From contig JAZUPW010000017.1 in the NCBI GenBank assembly GCA_045605385.1, forward strand, positions 62,001-126,000: DNA of 64,000 bases, in the 5' to 3' direction. Positions 51,191 to 61,244 of this stretch are shown in pieces; positions within the stretch are counted from its first letter, which is position 1, and each line of letters begins with the position of its first letter. Position numbers and translations under genes: made by a program. This DNA comes from SIG607 sp045605385 (lineage in GTDB: Bacteria; Bacillota; Clostridia; Oscillospirales; Acutalibacteraceae). The notes beneath the pieces are model-generated. The model saw nothing but the letters and a program-made list of their open reading frames with translations. It did not search any database and was not told the origin of the DNA.

Positions 51191-52441
51191 TTAATATAAA
51201 TTCAAAAACAGTGCTGGGTCTAACTTTGTACCGTCTTTTCTTACTTCAAAATGTAAATGGTTACCTGTTGAATTACCTGTAGAACCAACCGTGGCGATAA
51301 CCTGACCTTGTGCAACAGATTCACCCTCGGAAACGTAAAGTTTACTTGCATGGGCATAAAGTGTCTGATAACCGTTGCCGTGGTCTATAAGAATATAGTT
51401 GCCGTAACTGCTTATATAAGTAGAAGTAACAACCGTTCCGCTTTGTGCGGCATAAATAGAAGTCCCCAAAGGAGAAGCAATATCTATTGCCTGATGGTTT
51501 CTGCCGTCTCCCCAATAACTTGAAATAACCTGATTTTCAACGCGTTTAAGCGGCCAGATAAGTTTAAGTTTAGAAGATTCAACAACGTTTATAGTTTTTC
51601 TTTTAGTACCAATAACAACTACTTCATCAACGGGAGTTTTAACAACAACCGATTCAAGCACTTCTCTGCTTTGTTCTTCACCGTTAACATAAACAATTCG
51701 TTCAAGACTTTCTTCAATGCCGTTCTGCCCTGTTACCGCCTTAACCGAATCTCCAACGTATCTTGTATCGGTCTTACGGGTAACCGATTTAAACGGAATA
51801 GCTGTTTGCTGTCTTAAAGTTACTGTGGTCTTTACTTGAAGAGTTTTTAATATTTCTTCAAAATCAGAAATATTACTTAATTTTGTTTGATGAAAATATC
51901 CTTTTTTAACGGTTACGTTATCAACAAATTCAGATTCTGCTTCCGTATAACCGCTGTTAAAAGTATCAAGATAATTATTAATAACACCTGAAAGATTGTT
52001 TTCACAAGCGGTACTTGCCACAAATTCGCCGTTAATATACAAAGCATCGCCGTTCATTATGGTTTCGGTGGAATTAAGAATATTCAAAGCAATATCTTCA
52101 GTATCGCTGAGTTTATCAACAAGAGTGAAGGTCATAGAAAAGTAAGGAGAATGAGTATGTTCTTTAAATTTGTCACAATCAACAAGACACTCTGCAAAAT
52201 CATAGGCTTTTTGATAATCTTCTTTAGATTTAACAAGCGCTATGGGTTTACCGTTATATTCAACACTGTAAGCCACTGTTATTCCCGAAGATAAAGAAGC
52301 GAAAATCACAGTTGCCAAAGCAACCACTGCAAAGGTCAACTTACTGTTCTTTTTAATAAACAAAACAAAAACCGTTAAATACTTAATTAACAGTTTAAAA
52401 AAATAATATAATTTTTCTTTAATAACATTAAGTTTTTCCAT
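51191..52441 (-). CDS. M23 peptidoglycan endopeptidase with G5 domain
   Basis: A 416-residue wall hydrolase. One membrane helix near residues 38-58; a linker region; a G5 domain (TAIPFKSVTRKTDTRYVG ... ERIVYVNGEEQSREVL); and a C-terminal M23 domain with zinc motifs HQAIDIASP and HLHFEVRKDG plus YGNYILIDHGNGYQTLYAH. It should cleave peptide cross-links in the wall. The ATG at 52441 is preferred to a TTG 24 nt earlier. A WalR-like box in the promoter fits cell-wall stress control. Confidence 0.92.
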   Translation of the reverse strand: MEKLNVIKEKLYYFFKLLIKYLTVFVLFIKKNSKLTFAVVALATVIFASLSSGITVAYSVEYNGKPIALVKSKEDYQKAYDFAECLVDCDKFKEHTHSPYFSMTFTLVDKLSDTEDIALNILNSTETIMNGDALYINGEFVASTACENNLSGVINNYLDTFNSGYTEAESEFVDNVTVKKGYFHQTKLSNISDFEEILKTLQVKTTVTLRQQTAIPFKSVTRKTDTRYVGDSVKAVTGQNGIEESLERIVYVNGEEQSREVLESVVVKTPVDEVVVIGTKRKTINVVESSKLKLIWPLKRVENQVISSYWGDGRNHQAIDIASPLGTSIYAAQSGTVVTSTYISSYGNYILIDHGNGYQTLYAHASKLYVSEGESVAQGQVIATVGSTGNSTGNHLHFEVRKDGTKLDPALFLNLY

Positions 52442-52477
52442 TGCTTTTTCACTTCCTTTCTGCAAAAAAAATAAAAG

Positions 52478-52494
52478 GTTACAAAATTGTTACA
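52478..52494 (-). promoter_or_regulatory. WalR-like box
   Basis: Minus strand TGTAAC-AATTT-TGTAAC, which matches the WalR/YycF consensus TGTWAH-N5-TGTWAH exactly. It begins 6 bp beyond the -10 box of the M23 gene, so it may overlap the transcription start. It is one arm of a larger inverted repeat (52478-52530). Confidence 0.6.
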
Positions 52495-52500
52495 TTTACT

Positions 52501-52528
52501 ATTATATCAAATAGTTACAATTTTGCAA
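52501..52528 (-). promoter_or_regulatory. Promoter of the M23 peptidase gene
   Basis: TTGCAA (52523-52528), 16 bp, TATAAT (52501-52506), located in the loop and left arm of a 17-bp inverted repeat. The repeat may also act as the polC terminator. Confidence 0.65.
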
Positions 52529-52576
52529 CCTTTTTTTTGGTTGTTTAAAATTTTTTTACAATATTACCAAAATATC

Positions 52577-55500
52577 CTAAAACATAGACATCTGATTTGT
52601 ATCAGGTATCGAATCTAACACACCTAAATCGGAAAGCGATTGTATAATTGCTTTTGAAACGCCTGATTCAAGTTGGAAATCTTCTTTTGAAATAAAGTTA
52701 CCCTTTTGTGCAGTTTCATAAACAGCAAAAGCGGCTTTATCACCCATTCCCGAAATAGCGCCGAAAGGAAGACGCATTTTACCTTCTTCGGGAAGATATT
52801 TTACTGCGTGAGAGCGTGTAAGGTCAACAGGCAGTATTTCAATGCCGCGGCACATAATTTCATTAAAAATATAAAGGTTATCAAGCACAGAAAGTTCCTT
52901 TGCCGAAGCCTCTTTACCTTTAAGTTTAATTTCCTGTATTGCCGCCTTAACTGCCTCTTTACCCTTTAATATAACCGAAACTTCAACGTCTTCGGGACGC
53001 GCAGTAAAGTAAGCGCAATAAAATTCAAGCGGTTTATGTACTTTATACCACGCAAGTCGTAATGCCGAAATAACATAAGCGGCAGCATGGGCTTTAGGGA
53101 ACATATACTTAATTTTTTTACAGGAAGCAATATACCATTCCGGAACGTTTACCGCGCGCATATCTTCTTCCATTTGTTCCCACTCTTCTTTAGAAACCTT
53201 ACCTGATGCAACCATACCTTTTCTAACTGTTTCAGTTATTTTAAATGCACGGCTGTTTTCCATTCCCTGGTTAATTAAGTAAACCATAATGTTATCACGC
53301 GTACCTATAACTTCGGAAATTGTACAGGTTCCGTTATCAATTAAATCCTTAGCGTTACCAAGCCAAACGTCAGTACCGTGCGATAATCCTGAAATCTGCA
53401 ATAAGTCTGAAAAACATTTAGGCTTACAGTCAACAAGCATTCCTCTTACAAACTGTGTACCGAATTCAGGAATACAAAATGTACCCGTTTGAGAATCAAT
53501 TTCTTCGGGAGTAACCCCCAACGCTTCAGTAGAAAGGAATAAACTGTACACCGCAGGGTCGCTCATTGAAATGTCGTTAACTTTAACACCGCTGTATTCT
53601 TCTAAATACTTGTAAGTAGTAGGTACAACGTGACCGAGTTCATCAAGTTTAAGTATTGTATCGTGAATAGAATGGAAATCAAAGTGCGTTGTAAGTACAT
53701 CTGAAGTGGGGTCATCAGCAGGATGCTGAATTGGGCAGAAATCATATATTGTATTGGTTCTCGGAACAACAACCATTCCCGCAGGGTGCTGACCGCTTGT
53801 TGCTTTAATCTCAGATTTTTCAACCAATTTTGCAAGTCGGTTCATTTCTGCCTGACTAAGCACTATTCCCTTTAATTCACAGTAGGCTTTTACGTAACCA
53901 AAAGCGGTTTTTTCGGCTATAGTAGATATTGTACCCGCCTTGAACACGTTTTCTCTTCCAAAAAGCGTTTCGGTATACTTCTGAACTTCAGTTTGATATT
54001 CATCGGAAAAGTTAAGGTCAATATCGGGAACCTTATCGCCTTTAAATCCAAGGAAGGTAGCAAACGGGATATCGTGACCGTCGCGTTTATATGGAGTGTT
54101 ACATTTAGGACAATTCTTTTCGGGTAAATCAAATCCCGAACCTACTACTTTACTGCTGAAAAACTCGCTGTGCTTACAGTTAGGGCAATAATAGTGAGGC
54201 GGCAGTGGGTTAACCTCTGAAATACCCGCCATAGTTGCCACAAATGAAGAGCCTACACTTCCTCGCGAACCAACAAGATATCCGTGCTCTTCACTGTATG
54301 CAACAAGTTTTTGCGCCGTAACGTACATAATAGAATAACCGTTGGAAATTACACCTTCAAGTTCGGTTGCAAGGCGGTCTTTAACCACTTCGGGAATAAC
54401 ACCCTCATAGCCGTAAACAGACATAGCCTTGTCCCAACATATCTGACGAAGTAAATCGTCTGAGCCTTCAATTACAGGCGGATAACTTCCCTTTGGAACA
54501 GGAATAACGTCATCGCTTATCATATCGGCAATTTTATTTGGGTTATCTATAACAAACTCTTTTGCACGTTCACCGAAATAAGCAAAATCATCAAGCATTT
54601 CCTGTGTTGTTTTGAAATGAAGAGGCGCCTGATTATCAAAATCAGAAAAGCCTTGCGCCGCCATAAGAATTTTTCTTATAATTGCATCTTCTTTTTTAAG
54701 AAAGTGAACGTCACCTGTTGCTACAACAGGAATGCCTAATTCATCGGCAAGTTCTACAACCTTTTTATTAAACTCAATAATTACGTCGTTACTTTTAACG
54801 TGTTTAAAGGGGTTAGGGGTAACAACACCTTTTTTGCTTACCTTATCGGGATTAGACGAATCCCTTACCATAAATTCGTTATTGGAAAGCGGTTGAATTT
54901 CAAGATAATCATAAAAAGAAGCAATTTCCAACAATTCCTCTTTCGGTTTTCCTGCAATAATAGCGCGGTAAAGTTCGCCTGCTTCACAAGCACTTCCCAA
55001 AAGCAAACCTTCGCGGTGCTTTTCAATTTCACTTTTTCTTGTTAACGGGAAACGGTGAAAGTCCTTAACGTGCGCATTTGAAACAAGCATATATAAATTT
55101 TTAAGGCCCGTTAAGTTCTTAACAAGTATTATTTGATGATATCTTTGCAATTTAGAAACGTCGGTTTCACCTTTGGTATCATCTACAAAATAATCTTCAA
55201 CACCGTAAATAACCTTAAATTCGCCGCCCGACTTCTTTATAGTGCTTACTGCAGCAGCGGCGGCGGGGTAAGACTGTACGACACCGTGGTCGGTAATAGC
55301 AACGGCTTTGTGTCCCCACGAATGAGCAAGTTTTACAATTTTTCCTGCACCTGCTACAGCATCTTTCATTGACATATTTGTATGACAATGGAGTTCAACG
55401 CGTTTTTCGGGCGCGTCGTCGGTTTCTTCTATTTTCTTTGCCGTTGCCATAGCTTTTGGTTCAAGCACGTAATCGTGCTGAAAATTATCATAACTATAAG

Positions 55501-56401
55501 TACCTGTAAACACGATTATTGCGCCGTCTTTTACAGGTTTTAAAAGTTCTAACTTTTCAGGATCTAAAAAAAGTTTACAAAAAACAGAGTCGGTGTAATC
55601 ACTTACGCAAAAAGTTACGACTACTTTAGGGCCACGCTTTGTATTTATATTCTTTTCTTCGTAAGCAAAGACCTCTCCCCATCCCGAAACGGTAGAACGT
55701 TCTCCCGATTCGCCCGGTGGGATTATAGAATTAAGCGATACTCTTGTTTCTTCCAAATTTTTGCCGTAAAAAAGCGTTACATCCTTTAAAAAATCAGGCA
55801 AACCCGCAGTTTCCACCACAGCAGTATTTACTGCAGAATTATTTATTACAGGTTCATTATATTCAGGCGGAGGTTCGGGCAAATATTCTTCTTCCACATG
55901 CAACGGTTCGGGTAACGAAATATCAACGTCCTCTGTCTGGCCAGAAAAGCTGACGCTGATTTCTTTTGAAAAAGCAGTTAATATTTCACGTTTAAAAAGT
56001 TGCTCAAAACCAACACTTTTAACCATTTCAAGGCCGCCGTGAAACAGTTCCACCTCAAACACATCATTATTAAGTTTATATTTAGCGCCGTTAAAAAAGC
56101 CGTTTAACGCCGAATGTTCACTGCATATTTTTTCGGCAATATCAATACAAGCCTGTTCGCAAAAACATTCCGAGGTATATAGGTATTCGGCTTTAGCAAA
56201 ATTTAATTTAAGTTTTTCCTTTAAACAGTTAATAAGCGCGTTTCTATAATTGCTTTTTATGTAAGAATTACAGCTTATTTTCATATTTAAAGTTCTTTTT
56301 TCAATATCAAGATTACAGGTTTCAAGTATTGCATCGCTGTAAACTTCTGCAAGTTGTAAACTAAGCAGTTCGGCAAATACTTTTGAAAATTCAGTTGCCA
56401 T
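52577..56401 (-). CDS. polC: DNA polymerase III PolC-type alpha subunit without exonuclease insert
   Basis: A 1274-residue replicative polymerase. N-terminal PolC domain about 1-205; OB fold about 220-325; PHP domain from residue 336 (HCHTNMS, ITDHG). The zinc-binding pair CPNCKHSE and CPKCNTPY precedes the catalytic motif KVPDIDLNFSDEYQ. C-terminal helix-hairpin-helix region present. PolC normally carries a DEDD exonuclease of about 170 residues inserted after the GVE-YFVDD segment. Here VEDYFVDDTKGETDVSKLQRYHQ runs straight on, so that domain is missing. The length (1274 against about 1440) agrees. It ends the ispG-side cluster. Confidence 0.95.
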   Translation of the reverse strand: MATEFSKVFAELLSLQLAEVYSDAILETCNLDIEKRTLNMKISCNSYIKSNYRNALINCLKEKLKLNFAKAEYLYTSECFCEQACIDIAEKICSEHSALNGFFNGAKYKLNNDVFEVELFHGGLEMVKSVGFEQLFKREILTAFSKEISVSFSGQTEDVDISLPEPLHVEEEYLPEPPPEYNEPVINNSAVNTAVVETAGLPDFLKDVTLFYGKNLEETRVSLNSIIPPGESGERSTVSGWGEVFAYEEKNINTKRGPKVVVTFCVSDYTDSVFCKLFLDPEKLELLKPVKDGAIIVFTGTYSYDNFQHDYVLEPKAMATAKKIEETDDAPEKRVELHCHTNMSMKDAVAGAGKIVKLAHSWGHKAVAITDHGVVQSYPAAAAAVSTIKKSGGEFKVIYGVEDYFVDDTKGETDVSKLQRYHQIILVKNLTGLKNLYMLVSNAHVKDFHRFPLTRKSEIEKHREGLLLGSACEAGELYRAIIAGKPKEELLEIASFYDYLEIQPLSNNEFMVRDSSNPDKVSKKGVVTPNPFKHVKSNDVIIEFNKKVVELADELGIPVVATGDVHFLKKEDAIIRKILMAAQGFSDFDNQAPLHFKTTQEMLDDFAYFGERAKEFVIDNPNKIADMISDDVIPVPKGSYPPVIEGSDDLLRQICWDKAMSVYGYEGVIPEVVKDRLATELEGVISNGYSIMYVTAQKLVAYSEEHGYLVGSRGSVGSSFVATMAGISEVNPLPPHYYCPNCKHSEFFSSKVVGSGFDLPEKNCPKCNTPYKRDGHDIPFATFLGFKGDKVPDIDLNFSDEYQTEVQKYTETLFGRENVFKAGTISTIAEKTAFGYVKAYCELKGIVLSQAEMNRLAKLVEKSEIKATSGQHPAGMVVVPRTNTIYDFCPIQHPADDPTSDVLTTHFDFHSIHDTILKLDELGHVVPTTYKYLEEYSGVKVNDISMSDPAVYSLFLSTEALGVTPEEIDSQTGTFCIPEFGTQFVRGMLVDCKPKCFSDLLQISGLSHGTDVWLGNAKDLIDNGTCTISEVIGTRDNIMVYLINQGMENSRAFKITETVRKGMVASGKVSKEEWEQMEEDMRAVNVPEWYIASCKKIKYMFPKAHAAAYVISALRLAWYKVHKPLEFYCAYFTARPEDVEVSVILKGKEAVKAAIQEIKLKGKEASAKELSVLDNLYIFNEIMCRGIEILPVDLTRSHAVKYLPEEGKMRLPFGAISGMGDKAAFAVYETAQKGNFISKEDFQLESGVSKAIIQSLSDLGVLDSIPDTNQMSMF

Positions 56402-56411
56402 TACTTCCCTC

Positions 56412-57467
56412 TCACAATTTATTTATTTCTTCTTCTAACGCTTCTAAAAGCTTATCTTCTTTTATATTACTTTTTACTATTTCGCCTTTTTTGAACAACA
56501 CACCGCAACCGTCACCGCCTGCAATACCGAAATCGGCGCCTTTGGCTTCTCCAGGTCCGTTAACAACACAGCCCATAACAGCAATGGTAATATCCTTTTC
56601 AATGTTCGAAAAGCGTTCTTCAACCTTTTTGGCAAGACCTATAAGGTCTATTTTTGTTCTACCGCAAGTAGGGCACGAAACAAACCTTACTCCGCCATTT
56701 TTAAGTCCAATTGCTTTTAGTAGTTCCTTTGCGCTTTTTACTTCTAAAACAGGGTCATCGGTAAGAGAAATGCGTATAGTAGAACCTATTCCCCTTAACA
56801 ATAAACCGCCTATTCCTGCCGCAGATTTTATAACACCACTGTTATAAGTACCTGCTTCGGTAACACCTAAATGCAACGGATAATTACATTTTTCAGCAGC
56901 AAGAACGTAAGCATCGTACATTGTTTTGGTATTTGATGCTTTGAGCGATAAGACAATATCGTTAAAATCAAATTTTTCAAGTAAAGAAATGTGATACATT
57001 CCGCTGCTAAGCAATGCTTCGGCTGTTACTTTGCCGTATTTTGCAAGAATATCTTTTTCAAGCGAACCCGAATTAACACCTATTCGTATAGGAACATTAT
57101 TAATTCTGCAAGCATCGGCAACAAGTTTAACTTTTGCCTCGTCCCCAATATTTCCGGGATTTATACGAACTTTATCAACACCTGCCGCAACGCTTTCAAG
57201 CGCTAAACGGTAATCAAAATGTATATCGGCAACAACAGGAATACTAACTTCTTTTTTTATGGCATCTATAAGTTTTACAGCAGCCATATCGGGCACAGAA
57301 ACGCGTATTATTTCGCATCCTGCATTTTCCAGTTGCTTTGCCTGAGCAACGTTTCCCGATATATCGGTTGAAACTACGTTAAGCATAGACTGAATGCTTA
57401 TATCTGCCCCACCGCCTATTAACACATTACCGACTTTAACCTGTTTTACGGTTTCATTTGTAAACAT
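56412..57467 (-). CDS. ispG: 4-hydroxy-3-methylbut-2-enyl diphosphate synthase
   Basis: A 351-residue Fe-S enzyme of the MEP isoprenoid pathway. The N-terminal TIM barrel (SIQSMLNVVSTD, PVVADIHFDYRLAL, VRINPGNIGDE) is followed by the cluster domain with SCPTCGRTKIDL and GCVVNGPGEAKGADFG. The length is normal. The ATG follows GTGAGGAAAAGTT. It sits between rseP and polC in the conserved order. Confidence 0.96.
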   Translation of the reverse strand: MFTNETVKQVKVGNVLIGGGADISIQSMLNVVSTDISGNVAQAKQLENAGCEIIRVSVPDMAAVKLIDAIKKEVSIPVVADIHFDYRLALESVAAGVDKVRINPGNIGDEAKVKLVADACRINNVPIRIGVNSGSLEKDILAKYGKVTAEALLSSGMYHISLLEKFDFNDIVLSLKASNTKTMYDAYVLAAEKCNYPLHLGVTEAGTYNSGVIKSAAGIGGLLLRGIGSTIRISLTDDPVLEVKSAKELLKAIGLKNGGVRFVSCPTCGRTKIDLIGLAKKVEERFSNIEKDITIAVMGCVVNGPGEAKGADFGIAGGDGCGVLFKKGEIVKSNIKEDKLLEALEEEINKL

Positions 57468-57476
57468 AACTTTTCC

Positions 57477-58535
57477 TCACGCAAATAATGTAAATATATC
57501 CTTAAACGTTATTACAGCCATAATTAACAACAGTAACACAAGGCCTGTTGCGTGTATAACGCTTTCATATTTTTTAGGAACAGGTTTTCTTGTTACCATT
57601 TCAACAAGAATAAACAATATTCTTCCGCCGTCAAGCGCAGGTAACGGTAACAAATTAAAAATACCAAGGTTAACGGTTATAAGAGCCATAATAGGCAATA
57701 GATTCATAAGACTTTCTTTTGCGGCATTACTTATTGTAGTTGTAACGCCAACAGGCCCCGAAACAGCGCTTATTCCGTATTTTCCGCTAATTAAGTCTAT
57801 AAGCGAAAACCACACTACCCTGCAATAAGAGAAGGTTGTTTTCACAGTTTGCGATATATAACGCGTAAATGTCTTTTTAAGTCCGTATACTTTAAAATCC
57901 ATATCAACGTAATATATACCGTTTTCCTCTTGCGTTCTGAAGGTAACGTCGTTAAGCATTACTTTTTCATTTTCTCTTTTAACAAGAATATCAAGTTTGC
58001 CGTCGTCAACGCCTGTAAAGGCATAAGAAAGGTCCATATAGGTATATATACGTCTGCCGTCTATTTCTAAAATTTCATCGTTTATCTTAAGCCCTGTTGA
58101 TGCACTTAGCGCGTCATCGCTGAACTCTGCTACCGTATTTGAAATAAATACTTTTGATGTAGAAAGTAAAATTGCCACAAGAAGCAATCCGAGCAACAAA
58201 TTAAATATAGCGCCCATAGCTGTAATAATTAGCCTTTTATATGCCTTTTGATTACAAAAAGCGCGTGGATTATCGCTACCTTCATCTTCGCCTTCCATTG
58301 CACAATAACCGCCAAACGGAACAAGGTTAAACCTGTAAAGAGTTTCTTTTCCTTGCTTTTTAAAGAGTTTAGGGCCAAATCCAACCGCAAATTCGTTAAC
58401 CTTAACACCGCACAGTTTTGCGGCAATAAAATGGCCGAATTCGTGAATAACAATTAACGTTAGAAACACAAGCACAGCCACAAGATACGGCCATACCGAA
58501 TTCCATACAGAAATTACTGTAGAAATAAAGATCAC
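57477..58535 (-). CDS. rseP: RIP metalloprotease RseP (site-2 protease)
   Basis: A 352-residue membrane protease. Zinc motif HEFGH at residues 31-35 in the first helix, a single PDZ domain (about 120-200), and the third-helix motif NLLPLPALDGGRILF with the Asp ligand. It cleaves membrane-bound signal proteins. The annotated GTG at 58535 abuts GGAG, so the true initiation codon may be a few codons on. The dxr stop codon is 6 nt upstream. Confidence 0.93.
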   Translation of the reverse strand: MIFISTVISVWNSVWPYLVAVLVFLTLIVIHEFGHFIAAKLCGVKVNEFAVGFGPKLFKKQGKETLYRFNLVPFGGYCAMEGEDEGSDNPRAFCNQKAYKRLIITAMGAIFNLLLGLLLVAILLSTSKVFISNTVAEFSDDALSASTGLKINDEILEIDGRRIYTYMDLSYAFTGVDDGKLDILVKRENEKVMLNDVTFRTQEENGIYYVDMDFKVYGLKKTFTRYISQTVKTTFSYCRVVWFSLIDLISGKYGISAVSGPVGVTTTISNAAKESLMNLLPIMALITVNLGIFNLLPLPALDGGRILFILVEMVTRKPVPKKYESVIHATGLVLLLLIMAVITFKDIFTLFA

Positions 58536-58541
58536 TCCAAA

Positions 58542-59681
58542 TTATTTGTAATTATCTAAAACATACGCTCTTGCCGCTTTATCGGCTTCAAAAACATCGT
58601 CAAGCGTGAAAGTATCAACACTTTTTTGTGCTTCTACAGCGCCAAAGACCAGTTCAGCAATATCTAAAAAAGCTATTTTTCTTTCCAAAAACAACCTTAC
58701 GGCTTCTTCGTTAGCGCCATTTGCGGCAGTTGGTTTTAATCCGCCTTTATTTATGGCATCTATACAAATAGGCAAACACCTAAATGTTTCCATATCAGGT
58801 TTATAAAACGTAAGTTTTCCAATATCGGTAAGACTTAAACGCTCACTGCAAGGATATCGGTTTGGATACGTTAAGGCATACTGAATAGGAAGTTTCATAT
58901 CGGGCACACCCATTTGCACAATCATTCCGCCGTCTTTAAATTCAACACCCGAATGAATAATACTTTCACGTTGAATTACAACGTCTATATTTTCTGCTTT
59001 AATATCGAATAAATGCACCGCCTCAATTACCTCAAGACCTTTATTCATCATAGTGGCAGAATCAACCGTTATTTTTTGTCCCATAGACCAATTGGGATGC
59101 TTTAAGGTTTGTTCTACCGTAACGTTTTTTAATTCTTCTTTTGTTTTAGAAAAAAACGGACCACCCGATGCAGTTAAAAGCAGCCTTGAAAGGCTTCCCT
59201 TTTCTGCCCCTTGTAAGGATTGAAAAATAGCCGAATGCTCGCTATCAACAGGAAGCATTGTTCCGTTGTATTCTTTAAGCGCTTTTTTAACAAGGTCACC
59301 GCCTGTAACAAGCGATTCCTTATTAGCAAGGGCTAATGTTTTTTTCTGTTTAATTGTTTCAATTGAAGCATTAAGTCCCGCAATACCTACAATAGCATTA
59401 AGAACGGTGTCGCCGCTTTGACTAACAGCGTTTACAACACCCTCTTTACCACATTCAACCTTAATAAAAGTATCTTTAAGTTTTAATTTAAGTTGTTTTG
59501 CGGCTTCTTCATCGGCAAGAGCCACGTAATTCGGCTTAAATTCACGCGCCTGTTTTTCAAGCAAATCAGCATTTTTTCCTGCCGTTAAAGCGGTAACTTT
59601 TATTTTTAAATTTCTTGCTACGTCTAAACCTTGAGTTCCTATTGAACCTGTTGAACCTAAAATGATTAATTCTTCTGTCAT
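58542..59681 (-). CDS. dxr: 1-deoxy-D-xylulose-5-phosphate reductoisomerase
   Basis: A 379-residue MEP-pathway enzyme. The NADPH motif ILGSTGSIGTQGLD and ALANKESLVTGG are visible, along with PVDSEHSAIFQSL, LTASGGPFF and MNKGLEVIEAVHLF with metal ligands. It lies between cdsA and rseP, 0-6 nt apart, so the cluster is translated as one operon. Confidence 0.97.
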   Translation of the reverse strand: MTEELIILGSTGSIGTQGLDVARNLKIKVTALTAGKNADLLEKQAREFKPNYVALADEEAAKQLKLKLKDTFIKVECGKEGVVNAVSQSGDTVLNAIVGIAGLNASIETIKQKKTLALANKESLVTGGDLVKKALKEYNGTMLPVDSEHSAIFQSLQGAEKGSLSRLLLTASGGPFFSKTKEELKNVTVEQTLKHPNWSMGQKITVDSATMMNKGLEVIEAVHLFDIKAENIDVVIQRESIIHSGVEFKDGGMIVQMGVPDMKLPIQYALTYPNRYPCSERLSLTDIGKLTFYKPDMETFRCLPICIDAINKGGLKPTAANGANEEAVRLFLERKIAFLDIAELVFGAVEAQKSVDTFTLDDVFEADKAARAYVLDNYK

Positions 59682-60497
59682 TTAAAATAAACCTTTCTCA
59701 ACACAAAACAATAACACAGGCGATATTAACAGTATGCTGTCAAATCGGTCAAGTATACCGCCGTGTCCGGGAATAAGTGTTCCGTAATCTTTAATTCCGG
59801 CGTTACGCTTAACAACCGAAGCAAACAAATCACCGCACATACCAATGCCGCAAAACAAAACGGTACAAACAAGTAATATGAACAAATTTTTACCGTTCAC
59901 CATTATTGTTAAGTAAAGAACAAGAGAAACAATAATACTTGAAACTATTCCGCCAATAGCCCCTTCAATAGTTTTTTTAGGGCTTATATTCGGGCAAAGT
60001 TTATGTTTACCAATGAATACGCCTGTAAAATAAGCGCCGCAATCACAAATACACGAAAAATTTAGCAGTAATAACAAGTAAAACAAACCGTTTTCTCGCA
60101 GATATAACCCTGCCAATGATGTAAAGCCAAAAGAAATAATTATGGGCATTCCAATACTTACCGCAATTTTTTCAAGACCGAAACTACTGTTATTTTTTAA
60201 AGCAACAACGACAATTGTCAAAACAAGAAGTAATGCAAAAAATTCGTCGGTTAATCCGCTCCACAGCACTTTTGTTACACCGCAACGCGCTAAAACGGCA
60301 AAAAACGAATAACACATTGCCGCTATAACTGCCGCCTTATTTTCAACAATTTTTGTGTTATTTAATATTTCGTAACTTGCAATAGCAGAAATAACTGCTA
60401 AAAACAGCGCAAGTACAACAGGAAAACGGCTTCCCGTAAGCAACACAGCAACGGTAAGCGCTATTAAAACTGCGCCTGAAATAATTCTTGTTTTCAT
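59682..60497 (-). CDS. cdsA: Phosphatidate cytidylyltransferase
   Basis: A 271-residue membrane enzyme making CDP-diacylglycerol for phospholipid synthesis. It has seven to eight helices and the C-terminal signature PGHGGILDRFDS. I place the start at ATG 60497, 9 nt after GGAG and 4 nt beyond the uppS stop codon; an upstream frame overlaps uppS. Its stop is adjacent to the dxr start. Confidence 0.94.
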   Translation of the reverse strand: MKTRIISGAVLIALTVAVLLTGSRFPVVLALFLAVISAIASYEILNNTKIVENKAAVIAAMCYSFFAVLARCGVTKVLWSGLTDEFFALLLVLTIVVVALKNNSSFGLEKIAVSIGMPIIISFGFTSLAGLYLRENGLFYLLLLLNFSCICDCGAYFTGVFIGKHKLCPNISPKKTIEGAIGGIVSSIIVSLVLYLTIMVNGKNLFILLVCTVLFCGIGMCGDLFASVVKRNAGIKDYGTLIPGHGGILDRFDSILLISPVLLFCVEKGLF

Positions 60498-60501
60498 AAA
60501 A

Positions 60502-61215
60502 TCACACTCCGCCGAAACGTCGGTTCCTTTTGTTATAATCATCAATAGCCTTATCTAAATCATCGGTTGTAAAATCGGGCCATAAAACATTATGAAACCA
60601 AAATTCACTGTATGCCGACTGCCAGATAAGAAAATTTGAAGTTCGCAGTTCCCCGCTTGGTCTTATTATGAGTTCGGGATCGGGATAATCTGCCGTATAA
60701 AGATTTTTGCTTATAAGTTCTTCGGTAATATCCGAAGCAGAAACGTTTTCTTTAACAAGTCTTTTAAAGGCATTTGTAAGTTCATCTCTTCCGCCGTAGT
60801 TAACAGCAAGACAAGCGGTCATACCCGTAGCATCATCAGAATCGCGACAGGCGTTTTCTATTAACAACTGTATATCATTGGGTAAGGCTTCAATATTACC
60901 AATAAAACGAAGTTTTATATTTTCGCCTTTAAAATTAGCAGAATCCTTAAGATAATCGCGCAGAAGGTTCATAATTCCCTCTACTTCCTCTTTAGGTCTT
61001 TTCCAATTTTCGGTTGAAAAAGCATATACTGTTAAATATTTTACACCAATTTTGTTACAATATCTTGCAATTTCTTTAAACTTTTTAGCACCTGCTGAAT
61101 GGCCGACACTTCGGGGCAAACCGCGTTTTTTTGCCCAACGTCCGTTGCCGTCCATAATTATTGCAATATGCGCAGGAATTTTCCTTTCGGTTTCCTTTTT
61201 CTTTTTAAACAGCAA
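60502..61215 (-). CDS. uppS: Isoprenyl transferase (undecaprenyl diphosphate synthase)
   Basis: A 237-residue cis-prenyltransferase making the C55 lipid carrier for the cell wall. Motifs are IIMDGNGRWAKKRGLPRSVGHSAGA, YLTVYAFSTENWKRPKEEV and the C-terminal RPSGELRTSNFLIWQSAYSE. The start is TTG at 61215 with GAGG 8 nt upstream. A 12-bp hairpin lies between frr and this gene. Confidence 0.96.
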   Translation of the reverse strand: MLFKKKKETERKIPAHIAIIMDGNGRWAKKRGLPRSVGHSAGAKKFKEIARYCNKIGVKYLTVYAFSTENWKRPKEEVEGIMNLLRDYLKDSANFKGENIKLRFIGNIEALPNDIQLLIENACRDSDDATGMTACLAVNYGGRDELTNAFKRLVKENVSASDITEELISKNLYTADYPDPELIIRPSGELRTSNFLIWQSAYSEFWFHNVLWPDFTTDDLDKAIDDYNKRNRRFGGV

Positions 61216-61244
61216 ATTAAAAACCTCTTTCTAATGTTCAAAAA

